This document shows, piece after piece, positions 13,383 to 19,065 of a DNA stretch of 27,945 nt. Source of the DNA: a virus; IMG/VR virus record IMGVR_UViG_3300036861_000294, positions 1-27,945 of that record; one strand, given 5' to 3'. The first letter of the stretch is position 1; each line of letters begins with the position of its first letter. Position numbers and translations under genes: made by a program. The notes beneath the pieces were generated by a model that was not told where the DNA came from, searched no databases, and saw nothing but the letters and a program-made list of their open reading frames with translations.

Positions 13383-13389
13383 ACGCGAC

Positions 13390-13593
13390 ATGGACAGGAA
13401 AGCAAAGTACGAGAAGATAATAGAAACGCTGAAGGGTGGCGGCGCGGTCATGGTTTGCACCTATACGCATGCGACGATTTTCAGCGCAAAACATATTGAG
13501 TGTTTCAAGCTGACAGAGAACGGGCTGTACGCACGATACGGTCGCCGCTGGGACTGCATAGACTTCGCTGGTCTCCGCTTCGGCCATCGGTAG
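13390..13593 (+). CDS. Conserved small phage protein, 67 aa, first gene of rightward unit
   Basis: The protein (MDRKAKYEKIIETLKGGGAV, ending RRWDCIDFAGLRFGHR) matches from memory a small phage family with a central TYTxxTxxxxKHxxxF segment and a GKRWDCIDF ending. It probably forms a small alpha/beta fold; no function is known. There is no ribosome site; the promoter predicts that the message starts at the ATG. The first seven bases, ATGGACA, equal the operator half site seen in the control region, so a repressor bound there might also affect this start. Confidence 0.75.
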   Translation: MDRKAKYEKIIETLKGGGAVMVCTYTHATIFSAKHIECFKLTENGLYARYGRRWDCIDFAGLRFGHR

Positions 13594-13628
13594 CGACGGG
13601 CGCGAGAAGCGCGGGAAGGGAAGCGACG

Positions 13629-13826
13629 ATGAAAAAACCCAAGATGCATGCAAGGTGCGGGCATGGGGAATATGTGGTACTTTGCGGCAGTGCGATTAGT
13701 GCCGGGCAATCCACCCCAGACCCGAAACTTGTAACTTGTAAGTCCTGTTTAACCTGGCTCACCTTTTATGAAGCCAAAAAGGCGGCAAACCCTGAGTATA
13801 ATCGGAATCTATCCCATGCAAACTAA
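13629..13826 (+). CDS. Small cysteine-containing protein, 65 aa
   Basis: Cysteines and a histidine in RCGHGEYVVLCG and TCKSCLTW could bind one zinc ion. The start at 13629 is chosen because GAAGGGAAG lies just upstream; an upstream in-frame ATG at 13500 would overlap the previous gene. A small GC-rich hairpin (13600-13612) precedes the ribosome site. The end overlaps the clamp-loader-like gene by 11 bases. No family is recognised. Confidence 0.6.
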   Translation: MKKPKMHARCGHGEYVVLCGSAISAGQSTPDPKLVTCKSCLTWLTFYEAKKAANPEYNRNLSHAN

Positions 13827-14454
13827 CTTCGCTTTTCCTCAATCTCTGACTGAGAAGTATCGCCCGGCGCGCGTGGCCGACTTTGTAGGCTTGGACAAGC
13901 CAAAGCGGATCTTCGCCAACTTCATTAAAGCGCCGCGGCCAACGTCCTTTGTATTTGTCGGGCCGTCTGGCACTGGCAAGACGACTATGGCCCTTGCCCT
14001 GTGCGCTGAATTAGCGGGCGAATTGCACCACATCCCCTCACAGAATTGCACCGCCGGCGCAATCGAGGACGTAGTACGCATGTGCTGGTACGTCCCGCGC
14101 GGGGGTCTGCAATCGTTTCACATCGTGCTCGTGGACGAAGCAGATCAAATGACGCCCCAGGCGCAGCTTGCGCTACTGTCTAAGCTGGACTCTACCGACG
14201 CGCCGCCGAATACCATCTTTATCTTTACCTGCAATTCTGTGGACCGCTTTCAAGATCGCTTTCTCTCGCGTTGTAAGGTGCTGGAATTTTCCTCTTATGG
14301 TATGGCCGGAGAACTTGTGCCGATGCTGGAAAGAATCTGGCACGCTGAGGGCGGGAATGGGAATTGCCCAAACTTGGCCCGGCTGGTAAAAGACAGCACC
14401 AACAACGCGCGAGAGGCTTTGAATCGGCTGGAATTGGCTTTGCTGGAAGCGTAG
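13816..14454 (+). CDS. Clamp-loader-like AAA+ ATPase
   Basis: The 212-residue protein has the order of DNA polymerase clamp-loader small subunits: EKYRP opening (13-17), Walker A GPSGTGKTT (49-57), Walker B VLVDEADQM (104-112), sensor 1 FTCN (137-140), the SRC arginine-finger motif (151-153) and a sensor 2-like NNAREALNRLE (196-206). Clamp loaders open sliding clamps and place them on primed DNA. It ends after the lid domain and lacks the C-terminal collar needed for the usual pentamer, which is roughly 100 residues longer, so it may act with host subunits. The start at 13816 (MQTNFAF) is preferred over 13768 since the longer form would overlap the previous gene by 59 bases. Confidence 0.82.
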   Translation: MQTNFAFPQSLTEKYRPARVADFVGLDKPKRIFANFIKAPRPTSFVFVGPSGTGKTTMALALCAELAGELHHIPSQNCTAGAIEDVVRMCWYVPRGGLQSFHIVLVDEADQMTPQAQLALLSKLDSTDAPPNTIFIFTCNSVDRFQDRFLSRCKVLEFSSYGMAGELVPMLERIWHAEGGNGNCPNLARLVKDSTNNAREALNRLELALLEA

Positions 14455-14488
14455 CGCGGGGACGCGGAACACGCGCAAGGGGGAGAAC

Positions 14489-14758
14489 ATGACAATCGCA
14501 AACGCAATTAAGAAGCTCGAACGGAATGGATGGAAGGTCACCCGCGGCGAGACGTACTACGTTGCCACCAAGCCCGGCGTGCGAGACTTGATCCAATTCC
14601 TGCCGAACGGCGAGGACAGGCCGGACAATGAAATAGTCTGCTTGCGCGTGCGTGCGCCGCATGATACCGACGAACTGCAAAGTGATTATTTCGGCGGCAT
14701 GTTCGTTGACTCGATGGCCCAAGCATTCCGGATGGCCGAGCGTGCGCAGCAGGTCTAG
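14489..14758 (+). CDS. Conserved small phage protein, 89 aa
   Basis: An alpha/beta protein beginning MTIANAIKKLERNGWKV with a middle NEIVCLRVRAPHDTDELQSD and an ending helix. Similar small proteins with the CxRVRxxxDxDExxSDYxGG pattern occur in phage early regions; no role is known to me. A strong AAGGGGGAG site precedes the ATG, and a small hairpin (14463-14475) lies just before that. It follows the clamp-loader-like gene by 34 bases and is likely cotranscribed. Confidence 0.68.
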   Translation: MTIANAIKKLERNGWKVTRGETYYVATKPGVRDLIQFLPNGEDRPDNEIVCLRVRAPHDTDELQSDYFGGMFVDSMAQAFRMAERAQQV

Positions 14759-14841
14759 CCTTGTCGCTGGCCGCCCGCGTGGACGGCTGGCGAGAAGTCT
14801 AGCGACACGCGCCGCACCTGGCGCAAAGGGAGGGAAAGGAA

Positions 14842-14976
14842 ATGACCGACAGACAGTCACTCGAATACGCTGAGACGCGCCTTGCTCTCGCGGCTGCGAT
14901 GGGCGACGGCGCGGAAGTCTCGAAATGGCGGGAGCACGTCGAATACTGGCGTGAGAAAGCACAGGGGGAAGCATGA
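14842..14976 (+). CDS. Small helical protein, 44 aa
   Basis: A 44-codon frame starts at ATG 14842 after GGGAGGGAAAGGA, a good ribosome site, and ends with TGA overlapping the next start (ATGA at 14973-14976). The protein (MTDRQSLEYAETRLALAAAM, then GDGAEVSKWREHVEYWREKA) looks like two short helices with Glu and Trp positions typical of real small phage proteins. Function unknown. Confidence 0.6.
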   Translation: MTDRQSLEYAETRLALAAAMGDGAEVSKWREHVEYWREKAQGEA

Positions 14977-15149
14977 CGCCGATCAAGAAGGTCAACCGCT
15001 ACGAATGCGAATGTACGCGCTGCGGCCACAAATGGATTGCGAAGGGCGACGCGCCGCCGATACGATGCGCGAGCCCCGCGTGCCGCTCGCCATACTGGCT
15101 GAATCCGCGCGAGAAGAAGACGACCGGAGAAAGCTCAAGTAACACTTGA
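14973..15149 (+). CDS. Zinc-ribbon protein, 58 aa, paralogue of the one at 12317-12583
   Basis: The ATG at 14973 overlaps the previous stop (ATGA) and opens 58 codons. The ribbon ECECTRCGHKWIAKGD then RCASPACRSPYWLNP has two cysteine pairs with CG..W and PYW..P marks. It aligns with the ribbon of the leftward gene at 12317-12583 across about 35 residues, so the phage carries two copies on opposite arms. The stop codon lies inside an inverted repeat (15134-15150). It could bind DNA or a host protein such as RNA polymerase; this is not shown. Confidence 0.62.
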   Translation: MTPIKKVNRYECECTRCGHKWIAKGDAPPIRCASPACRSPYWLNPREKKTTGESSSNT

Positions 15150-15150
15150 G
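15134..15150. terminator. Inverted repeat at the end of the first early unit
   Basis: CTCAAGT (15134-15140) and ACTTGAG (15144-15150) make a perfect 7-base arm hairpin with a 3-base loop, followed by ATAATTCTTT. It overlaps the end of the zinc-ribbon gene and lies just before the next promoter. A weak terminator is likely, or an operator for the regulator encoded next. Confidence 0.4.
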
Positions 15151-15180
15151 ATAATTCTTTCAGTAGCTTTCAGTTTTTGC

Positions 15181-15210
15181 TTGACAAGCACATGTATAGC
15201 ACAATAGAGT
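15181..15210 (+). promoter_or_regulatory. Promoter of the ribbon-helix-helix gene
   Basis: TTGACA (15181-15186) is followed by TAGAGT (15205-15210) after 18 bases, with the start codon six bases further at 15217, so the transcript probably starts at or next to the ATG. AGCACA occurs twice inside the spacer (15187-15192, 15198-15203; 11-base period), a possible site for autoregulation. There is no ribosome site. Confidence 0.55.
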
Positions 15211-15216
15211 GCGCCC

Positions 15217-15396
15217 ATGAGCGTCAGAAAACAACCGACCAAGCGTTACCGAATCCCGATCCTGATTGACCGGAACGAGCGCACCATGTTCCGCGAATTA
15301 GCGGCTAAGCGTGGCGTCACCGTCGCTGAGTTGGTACGGCAGCTTGTAGCAGAGGAGTCATCTCGCACTACATCATCCCCGGAACAAGCGGCCTAG
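15217..15396 (+). CDS. Ribbon-helix-helix transcription regulator, 59 aa
   Basis: The protein has the CopG/Arc plan: a basic N-terminus and beta strand (KRYRIPILIDRNE), helix 1 (ERTMFRELAAKRG), a turn, and helix 2 (TVAELVRQLVAEE). Such proteins dimerise through the strand, which inserts into the DNA major groove, and usually repress their own promoter. The gene stands alone behind its own promoter. Repeats lie in the promoter spacer, and an 11-base repeat flanks the gene (15151-15161 and 15466-15476). Start ATG at 15217 is the only one before the strand. It is a good candidate for control of the early genes. Confidence 0.72.
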   Translation: MSVRKQPTKRYRIPILIDRNERTMFRELAAKRGVTVAELVRQLVAEESSRTTSSPEQAA

Positions 15397-15718
15397 AAAT
15401 GGGAAACGTTGCAAAAACCCGCTTAAATCGCCTGTGTCGGCTAAGGTATACGAAAGTAAGTAATCATAATTCTTTCTGTAATCATCAATCTCTGGGCGGT
15501 GCGGCGCGTTCGCGTCGCGCAACAACTGGTGCGGTTAGCGACCGGCTTTGCCAGTTGGAAAATCGCAACCGTATTTCATGCATAAGTGAAGGCACCACCG
15601 AAAGAATCGGGAGTCAGCTAAAAAAGCAACACTGTGCCGATGTGCTGACAGCAGCCGCGATTGAAAAGAGCGTATCCCGTACATGCATGAACGGCGGGAA
15701 CCATCCCGCCACCGCCCA
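15397..15718. other. Gap with possible structured RNA and repeats (no supported gene)
   Basis: No convincing gene lies here on either strand; the long plus-strand frame across it is Ser/Cys/Arg-rich and looks like chance. The DNA holds GTAATCAT twice (15460-15467, 15478-15485), a copy of the 11-base repeat at 15466-15476, a GC-rich hairpin with a TTCG loop (15501-15520), and CAACTGG/CCAGTTG arms (15523-15529, 15551-15557) enclosing CGGT/ACCG. These may form a small structured RNA. Confidence 0.45.
15693..15710 (-). terminator. Hairpin after the minus-strand gene at 15719
   Basis: GGCGGGA (15693-15699) and TCCCGCC (15704-15710) form a perfect 7-base-pair stem with a 4-base loop, eight bases past the stop of the minus-strand gene. 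No T-run follows on that strand. It probably ends or stabilises the short antisense transcript so that it does not run into the regulator gene. Confidence 0.45.
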
Positions 15719-15952
15719 TCAATCTGCCGCCGCCAACTTCATCTGCACAGGTCGCGCTGCGAGCCGCCGCGTCTGGAAAAGAATCTCCGCGACTTCCGCC
15801 TGTACGAGCGCGGCGGTCAACTCCTCGACAATTTCCTTGCGTTCTTTTTCTAGGATGGCGGCGCGTTCCAGGCGGTGCATCCAGAAGCTACGCAGTTCTG
15901 AATCGGTGCAGCCGAGGAGGTATTCGAGTTCGGGCATGGGATTAGCGGCCAT
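15719..15952 (-). CDS. Small coiled-coil protein on the opposite strand, 77 aa
   Basis: A minus-strand gene inside an otherwise plus-strand arm. The protein has acidic and leucine-rich helices (MPELEYLLGCTDSELRSFWM, then LERAAILEKERKEIVEELTA) and a hydrophobic, Gln- and Arg-containing end. This pattern is far more protein-like than the overlapping plus frame. ATG at 15950-15952 has GGAG seven bases upstream; ATG five codons in is an alternative. A hairpin follows the gene. A lone gene against the main direction is often an accessory cargo gene, but no function is recognised. Confidence 0.6.
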   Translation of the reverse strand: MAANPMPELEYLLGCTDSELRSFWMHRLERAAILEKERKEIVEELTAALVQAEVAEILFQTRRLAARPVQMKLAAAD

Positions 15953-16076
15953 CGGTCGCTCCAGTGAGGGAATCGGGCGGGTGACGCCACTCTATGTCCG
16001 CAAGATTAGTTGGCGCAAGACAAACGGAAGGCGAAGCGCCGCGTACTGAGAGTAACGCGACGATAGCGAGGCGAAA

Positions 16077-16364
16077 ATGACGAGAGAGGAAGCTATCAAG
16101 ATGTACGACACGGGATGGTGGCAGCACGCTACGGATCAAGAAATCGTAGCCTTCCAGCTCTTCGAGGAAAAGCTTTGCATGCCATTTGGCCGTTTTCATG
16201 AGGCGGTGGAGAAGTGTTTGGAGCGCCCAGTATTCACGCACGAATTTGGGCTGGCACACGAGCAACTCAAGGCGGAATTTCTCAAGCAGCGGCCAAAGTC
16301 CACATTCGCTGAAATCATGGCGCTCATTCCCAAAGAGAAGCAAATCATCATCGCGGTGAAATGA
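16077..16364 (+). CDS. Conserved small phage protein, 95 aa
   Basis: The protein (MTREEAIKMYDTGWWQHATD, then EIVAFQLFEEKLCMPFGRFH and RPVFTHEFG) matches from memory a small phage family with the same opening and a conserved LCMPFxxFHxAVE core and THEF motif. It is mostly helical, with no known function. It starts a new block of plus-strand genes after the minus-strand gene; GAGGCG just before the ATG is a modest ribosome site, with a hairpin (CGCGT/ACGCG, 16040-16059) upstream. Confidence 0.75.
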   Translation: MTREEAIKMYDTGWWQHATDQEIVAFQLFEEKLCMPFGRFHEAVEKCLERPVFTHEFGLAHEQLKAEFLKQRPKSTFAEIMALIPKEKQIIIAVK

Positions 16365-16365
16365 C

Positions 16366-16791
16366 ATGGGAGAGTGGAGACGTCCATTCACGGTCAAGAT
16401 GAGCGAGCAGGAGCGGGCGAACCTGCTGCGCATCCACGATGCTCTCGCGCCGATGCACGAGAATCTTTCGCAGACGATTCGCTGGTGCGTCGCGCAAATG
16501 CACTTTCTGATTTTCACGCGTGGAATGTTGGCAGAGTTGGTCGCGGCGATTCAAGGCTTACAGCGTAGTTCTTTGTCAGACGCGGCGGCGCGCGCGGAGG
16601 AGCCGATTACCAAGCCGTCGCGAGTGGGGCGGCGCGTTGGCCTGAGCAGCAATGCGCCGCTTCGCTTCCTCGCTAATCGCCCAAGCGGTCGGGCCAGGGC
16701 GGGGGAGGCGGGGGAGGCGGGTATGGCACGGTTTATCACCCCCTTTCCTTCGCTTCATCTTCTCCCTGTGCGCGGCGGAGTGCAAGCATGA
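16366..16791 (+). CDS. Ribbon-helix-helix-like protein with low-complexity tail, 141 aa
   Basis: Residues 5-50 (RRPFTVKMSEQERANLLRIH, then NLSQTIRWCVAQMHFLI) have the strand-helix-helix plan of small ribbon-helix-helix DNA-binding proteins. The rest is Ala/Arg/Gly-rich, including AGEAGEAG encoded by a G-rich repeat (16691-16721), and is probably disordered. The gene ends in an ATGA overlap with the methyltransferase start at 16788, so it may regulate or be coupled to that gene. The start ATG at 16366 is one base past the previous stop. Confidence 0.6.
   Translation: MGEWRRPFTVKMSEQERANLLRIHDALAPMHENLSQTIRWCVAQMHFLIFTRGMLAELVAAIQGLQRSSLSDAAARAEEPITKPSRVGRRVGLSSNAPLRFLANRPSGRARAGEAGEAGMARFITPFPSLHLLPVRGGVQA
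16691..16721 (+). repeat. G-rich tandem repeat with quadruplex potential
   Basis: Five runs of three or more G fall within 31 bases, with GGGGGAGGC repeated in tandem. It encodes the AGEAGEAG stretch of the preceding protein. The coding strand could fold into a G-quadruplex shortly upstream of the methyltransferase start. Confidence 0.5.
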
Positions 16792-17507
16792 AAGTCTTAG
16801 ACCTTTTCTGCGGCGCGGGCGGCGCGGCGATGGGGCTGCATCGGGCCTGGCCGGACGCAGAGATTACTGGCGTGGACATCAACCCGCAACCGCGCTACCC
16901 GTTCACATTCATTCAGGCGGACGCAATGACCTTCCCACTCGAAGGGTACGACTTTATCTGGGCCAGCCCGCCATGCCAAGCATTTACGGCGTTGAAGACA
17001 ATGAAAAACGCCAAACCTCATGCAGACCTGTTGACGCCGACGCGAGAGCGTTTGCTTTCGCTCAATCACGGTTCCAAGTGGGTAATCGAAAACGTGCCCG
17101 GTGCGCCGCTGCAAAAAGGAAGTGTGCTGCTTTGCGGGACGATGTTTGGGCTTGGCATCCCGTCAGAGAACGCAGAATTGCGCCGACACAGATTCTTCGA
17201 AGCGAGTTTCGCTCTACTGACGCCGCCTTGTCAGCACGAAGCTGGAAGGGTCTGCGGAGTCTACGGCGGGCATGGGCGCGACCGACGCCGCACTGTGACA
17301 GTGGTGAGCAAACAGGGCGGCTACTCGCCGAAGACCGTTGGAGTTTACGGACATGCAGGGGCGCGCTCACGGCGCGACGGAACGCAGATGTTCAACACAA
17401 AGCAGCGCAAAGAGGCGATGGGCATTGACTGGATGAAAGACGCAGAACTTTCCCAAGCCATTCCGCCAGCGTACAGCGAGTTCATCGCCAAGCAGGTGCC
17501 GCTATGA
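16788..17507 (+). CDS. DNA cytosine-C5 methyltransferase
   Basis: The 239-residue enzyme transfers a methyl group from S-adenosylmethionine to carbon 5 of cytosine. Visible motifs in order: motif I DLFCGAGGAA (5-14), motif IV ASPPCQAFT with catalytic Cys63, motif VI ENV (101-103), motif VIII RRHRFFE (132-138), a motif IX-like region (202-216) and motif X AIPPAYSEFIAKQ (224-236). It is shorter than most bacterial enzymes (over 300 aa), with a small target-recognition region, as in phage solo methyltransferases that protect phage DNA from restriction. No restriction endonuclease partner is adjacent. ATG overlaps the preceding stop and the gene overlaps the membrane-protein start, both ATGA. Confidence 0.9.
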   Translation: MKVLDLFCGAGGAAMGLHRAWPDAEITGVDINPQPRYPFTFIQADAMTFPLEGYDFIWASPPCQAFTALKTMKNAKPHADLLTPTRERLLSLNHGSKWVIENVPGAPLQKGSVLLCGTMFGLGIPSENAELRRHRFFEASFALLTPPCQHEAGRVCGVYGGHGRDRRRTVTVVSKQGGYSPKTVGVYGHAGARSRRDGTQMFNTKQRKEAMGIDWMKDAELSQAIPPAYSEFIAKQVPL

Positions 17508-18244
17508 GGTACATCATCACCGCCGCGTGCGCGTGCGTGCTGCTGTTTCTGGGCGGCGCGATGGCGAAACTGCCAGCCAAGGCTTTGCCGCTATCCGCGT
17601 GGATATTCTTCGGCGTCCAGTTTATTGGGTGTGCTGCGGCGTTTTTGGGCTTGCAGCGGAAGCCGGTTACGAGCGGCGGCTATGCGATTTTCTATGTGGC
17701 GTCGCTCGCGGCAATGATTTGCTGTTCGGCCTTTGTGCTTGGCTGGTTTGAGCGGTTGATGCCAAGACCGCTCGTCGCGATTGTCGCTATTGGCGCATTC
17801 TTCATTTCCGCGGCTTTGTGTGCCGTCGCCTACTATCGGATTCTGGATATTTACAAAGGACAAGTCCCTTGGCAAACCACGCTAATTCTTTTCCAGTTTG
17901 CTGCGCTGCTTAGTTTTGGCTGTCAGGCCGTGGGCACATGGGCCTACGCGCAGCAAACCGAAACCGACCGCATCCTCACGCTTGGCCTTGGCGCGTACTG
18001 GTTTGCGATGTCCGCATGGACGCTGGCCTACACGGTTGAATCCGTACGCGGCAGAGAGCAATGGGACTTGTGGCAGCGACGGGCGGGCGTGTGGCCCGCG
18101 CTGATTGCCCTGGTCTGCTTCGCGTGGATTACCTACAGGTTTACGACGATTCAGGCGGAATTGAGCCGCGCGCCCTCGCAGGAGATGAACGAGACGGTGG
18201 CGGCGGAAGTTTCGGAGGCGCAGTGTGAAAGGAGTCAGCTATGA
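17504..18244 (+). CDS. Seven-helix integral membrane protein, 246 aa
   Basis: Seven hydrophobic segments are visible at about residues 3-20, 31-50, 60-81, 90-111, 125-147, 157-178 and 196-212. A short soluble tail follows (SRAPSQEMNETVAAEVSEAQ). The first segment could also act as a signal anchor. No transporter, holin or enzyme motif is recognised. ATG overlaps the methyltransferase stop, and its own stop overlaps the next gene's ATG, so it belongs to the early chain. A seven-helix protein is large for a phage early membrane protein; superinfection exclusion or membrane remodelling is possible but not shown. Confidence 0.65.
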   Translation: MRYIITAACACVLLFLGGAMAKLPAKALPLSAWIFFGVQFIGCAAAFLGLQRKPVTSGGYAIFYVASLAAMICCSAFVLGWFERLMPRPLVAIVAIGAFFISAALCAVAYYRILDIYKGQVPWQTTLILFQFAALLSFGCQAVGTWAYAQQTETDRILTLGLGAYWFAMSAWTLAYTVESVRGREQWDLWQRRAGVWPALIALVCFAWITYRFTTIQAELSRAPSQEMNETVAAEVSEAQCERSQL

Positions 18245-18576
18245 GCATCGCAGAAAGACGCTGCTGGTGTTGCTTGGCAGAATATGGTCATGGGTGCGTG
18301 CTAGGGCCAACCTGCAATTGCGCACAAACTCCAATTGATTCTATGTGTCCCTTGTGCGGGAAATGCCCTGAGCACTGCCAGCACAGCCGCGAAGATATTA
18401 TCCGCCACCACAAGAAAGTTCTGCACGAGCTTGCTCAACGAACGCTCCAAACGCCAAAGGCGATTGACTATCGCCTTTCCATGTCTGGCTGCCAAGCGCC
18501 GAAGGACGGTCGCATAACCACCAAAAAACCAAGCCTAGATGAATACGACGATACGGGGAGCGAGGAACGCTCATGA
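18241..18576 (+). CDS. Cysteine-rich protein, 111 aa
   Basis: Eleven cysteines fall in the first 50 residues (CWCC, CVLGPTCNC, CPLCGKCPEHC) and one more near the end, enough for two zinc sites. The rest is a charged helical tail with basic residues. ATG overlaps the membrane-protein stop. It opens the run of tiny cysteine-pair proteins. No family is recognised; nucleic-acid binding or host protein binding is a fair guess. Confidence 0.62.
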   Translation: MSIAERRCWCCLAEYGHGCVLGPTCNCAQTPIDSMCPLCGKCPEHCQHSREDIIRHHKKVLHELAQRTLQTPKAIDYRLSMSGCQAPKDGRITTKKPSLDEYDDTGSEERS

Positions 18577-18647
18577 CAGTGAACGTTGATCTGTCTAAGT
18601 GCGAGAAGCTCCCCATCAAATCGGCCACGTGCGGAGGGCAGCGATGA
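18573..18647 (+). CDS. Micro-protein in the ATGA chain, 24 aa
   Basis: A 24-codon frame runs from ATG 18573 to TGA 18647 and is linked at both ends by ATGA overlaps to its neighbours. That is the main support, since the pattern holds across the whole chain. The protein (MTVNVDLSKCEKLPIKSATC plus GGQR) has two cysteines. It could be a true micro-protein or simply a translational bridge that carries ribosomes to the next gene. Confidence 0.4.
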   Translation: MTVNVDLSKCEKLPIKSATCGGQR

Positions 18648-18802
18648 GCGTCTGCAATCGTTGCGGCGGCGACGGGGGAATCATCACCTGCCTAGATGAT
18701 ATTTGTCGCGGGCAGGGCTGGTGTATGCACGGCGACGGCGAACAAATGTGCCCAGAGTGTCAAGGGCTTGGCGAAGTCGGGCCGGAGGATTACGACGAAT
18801 GA
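18644..18802 (+). CDS. DnaJ-type zinc-finger small protein, 52 aa
   Basis: CNRCGGDG near the N-terminus and CPECQGLG near the end are two CxxCxGxG units as in the zinc-binding domain of DnaJ, with additional cysteines between (CLDDICRGQGWC). The rest of DnaJ is absent, so this is a stand-alone finger. The ATGA overlap at 18644 sets the start; an in-frame ATG at 18599 has no such support. It may bind unfolded or host proteins. Confidence 0.68.
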   Translation: MSVCNRCGGDGGIITCLDDICRGQGWCMHGDGEQMCPECQGLGEVGPEDYDE

Positions 18803-19065
18803 GCGACGCGCTGCAAGACTATTACGAATCCCGCGCCAATGCCTTTGTAGATTTCGCGGCGAACCCGCCAGATAGCCCCAAGCCTGTCCCTGAACGAGAC
18901 TCGCACACCGCAGAGCAATCGCCGCGAACCTTTTCAGAGAGCGACCGGAAAGCGTTGCGTGACTGGCTTTGTGCAATCCACTGGCTCGCACTGGACAAGA
19001 ACGACAGGTGCCGCGCAGAACGATTCGCGGCAGTGATTCGAGCGATCAAGAAAGGAACGCGATGA
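18799..19065 (+). CDS. Small hypothetical protein, 88 aa
   Basis: MSDALQDYYESRANAFVDF opens a charged helix, followed by a proline-rich linker and a helical end (SDRKALRDWLCAIHWLALDK). Start is set by the ATGA overlap at 18799-18802. No family recognised; it is one link in the early chain. The amphipathic C-terminal helix with Trp and Leu could bind a partner protein. Confidence 0.62.
   Translation: MSDALQDYYESRANAFVDFAANPPDSPKPVPERDSHTAEQSPRTFSESDRKALRDWLCAIHWLALDKNDRCRAERFAAVIRAIKKGTR

Larger units (their letters stand above)
12584..13389. other. Control region between divergent arms (no convincing gene)
   Basis: About 800 bases with no convincing gene on either strand. The leftward and rightward operons start at its two edges. 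It holds both edge promoters, a third possible promoter (12945-12972), and the palindromes and half sites listed separately. A 50-codon GTG frame at 13122-13274 is Arg-rich and possible but lacks a ribosome site. Base composition is more AT-rich around 12880-13080, where the operators lie. An origin or switch region is plausible; no iteron array was found here. Confidence 0.6.

Noticed and set aside
15399-16049. Long plus-strand frame of 216 codons
   Set aside because: Its composition (many Ser, Arg, Cys) is unlike a folded protein and it lies over the more protein-like minus-strand gene at 15719-15952.
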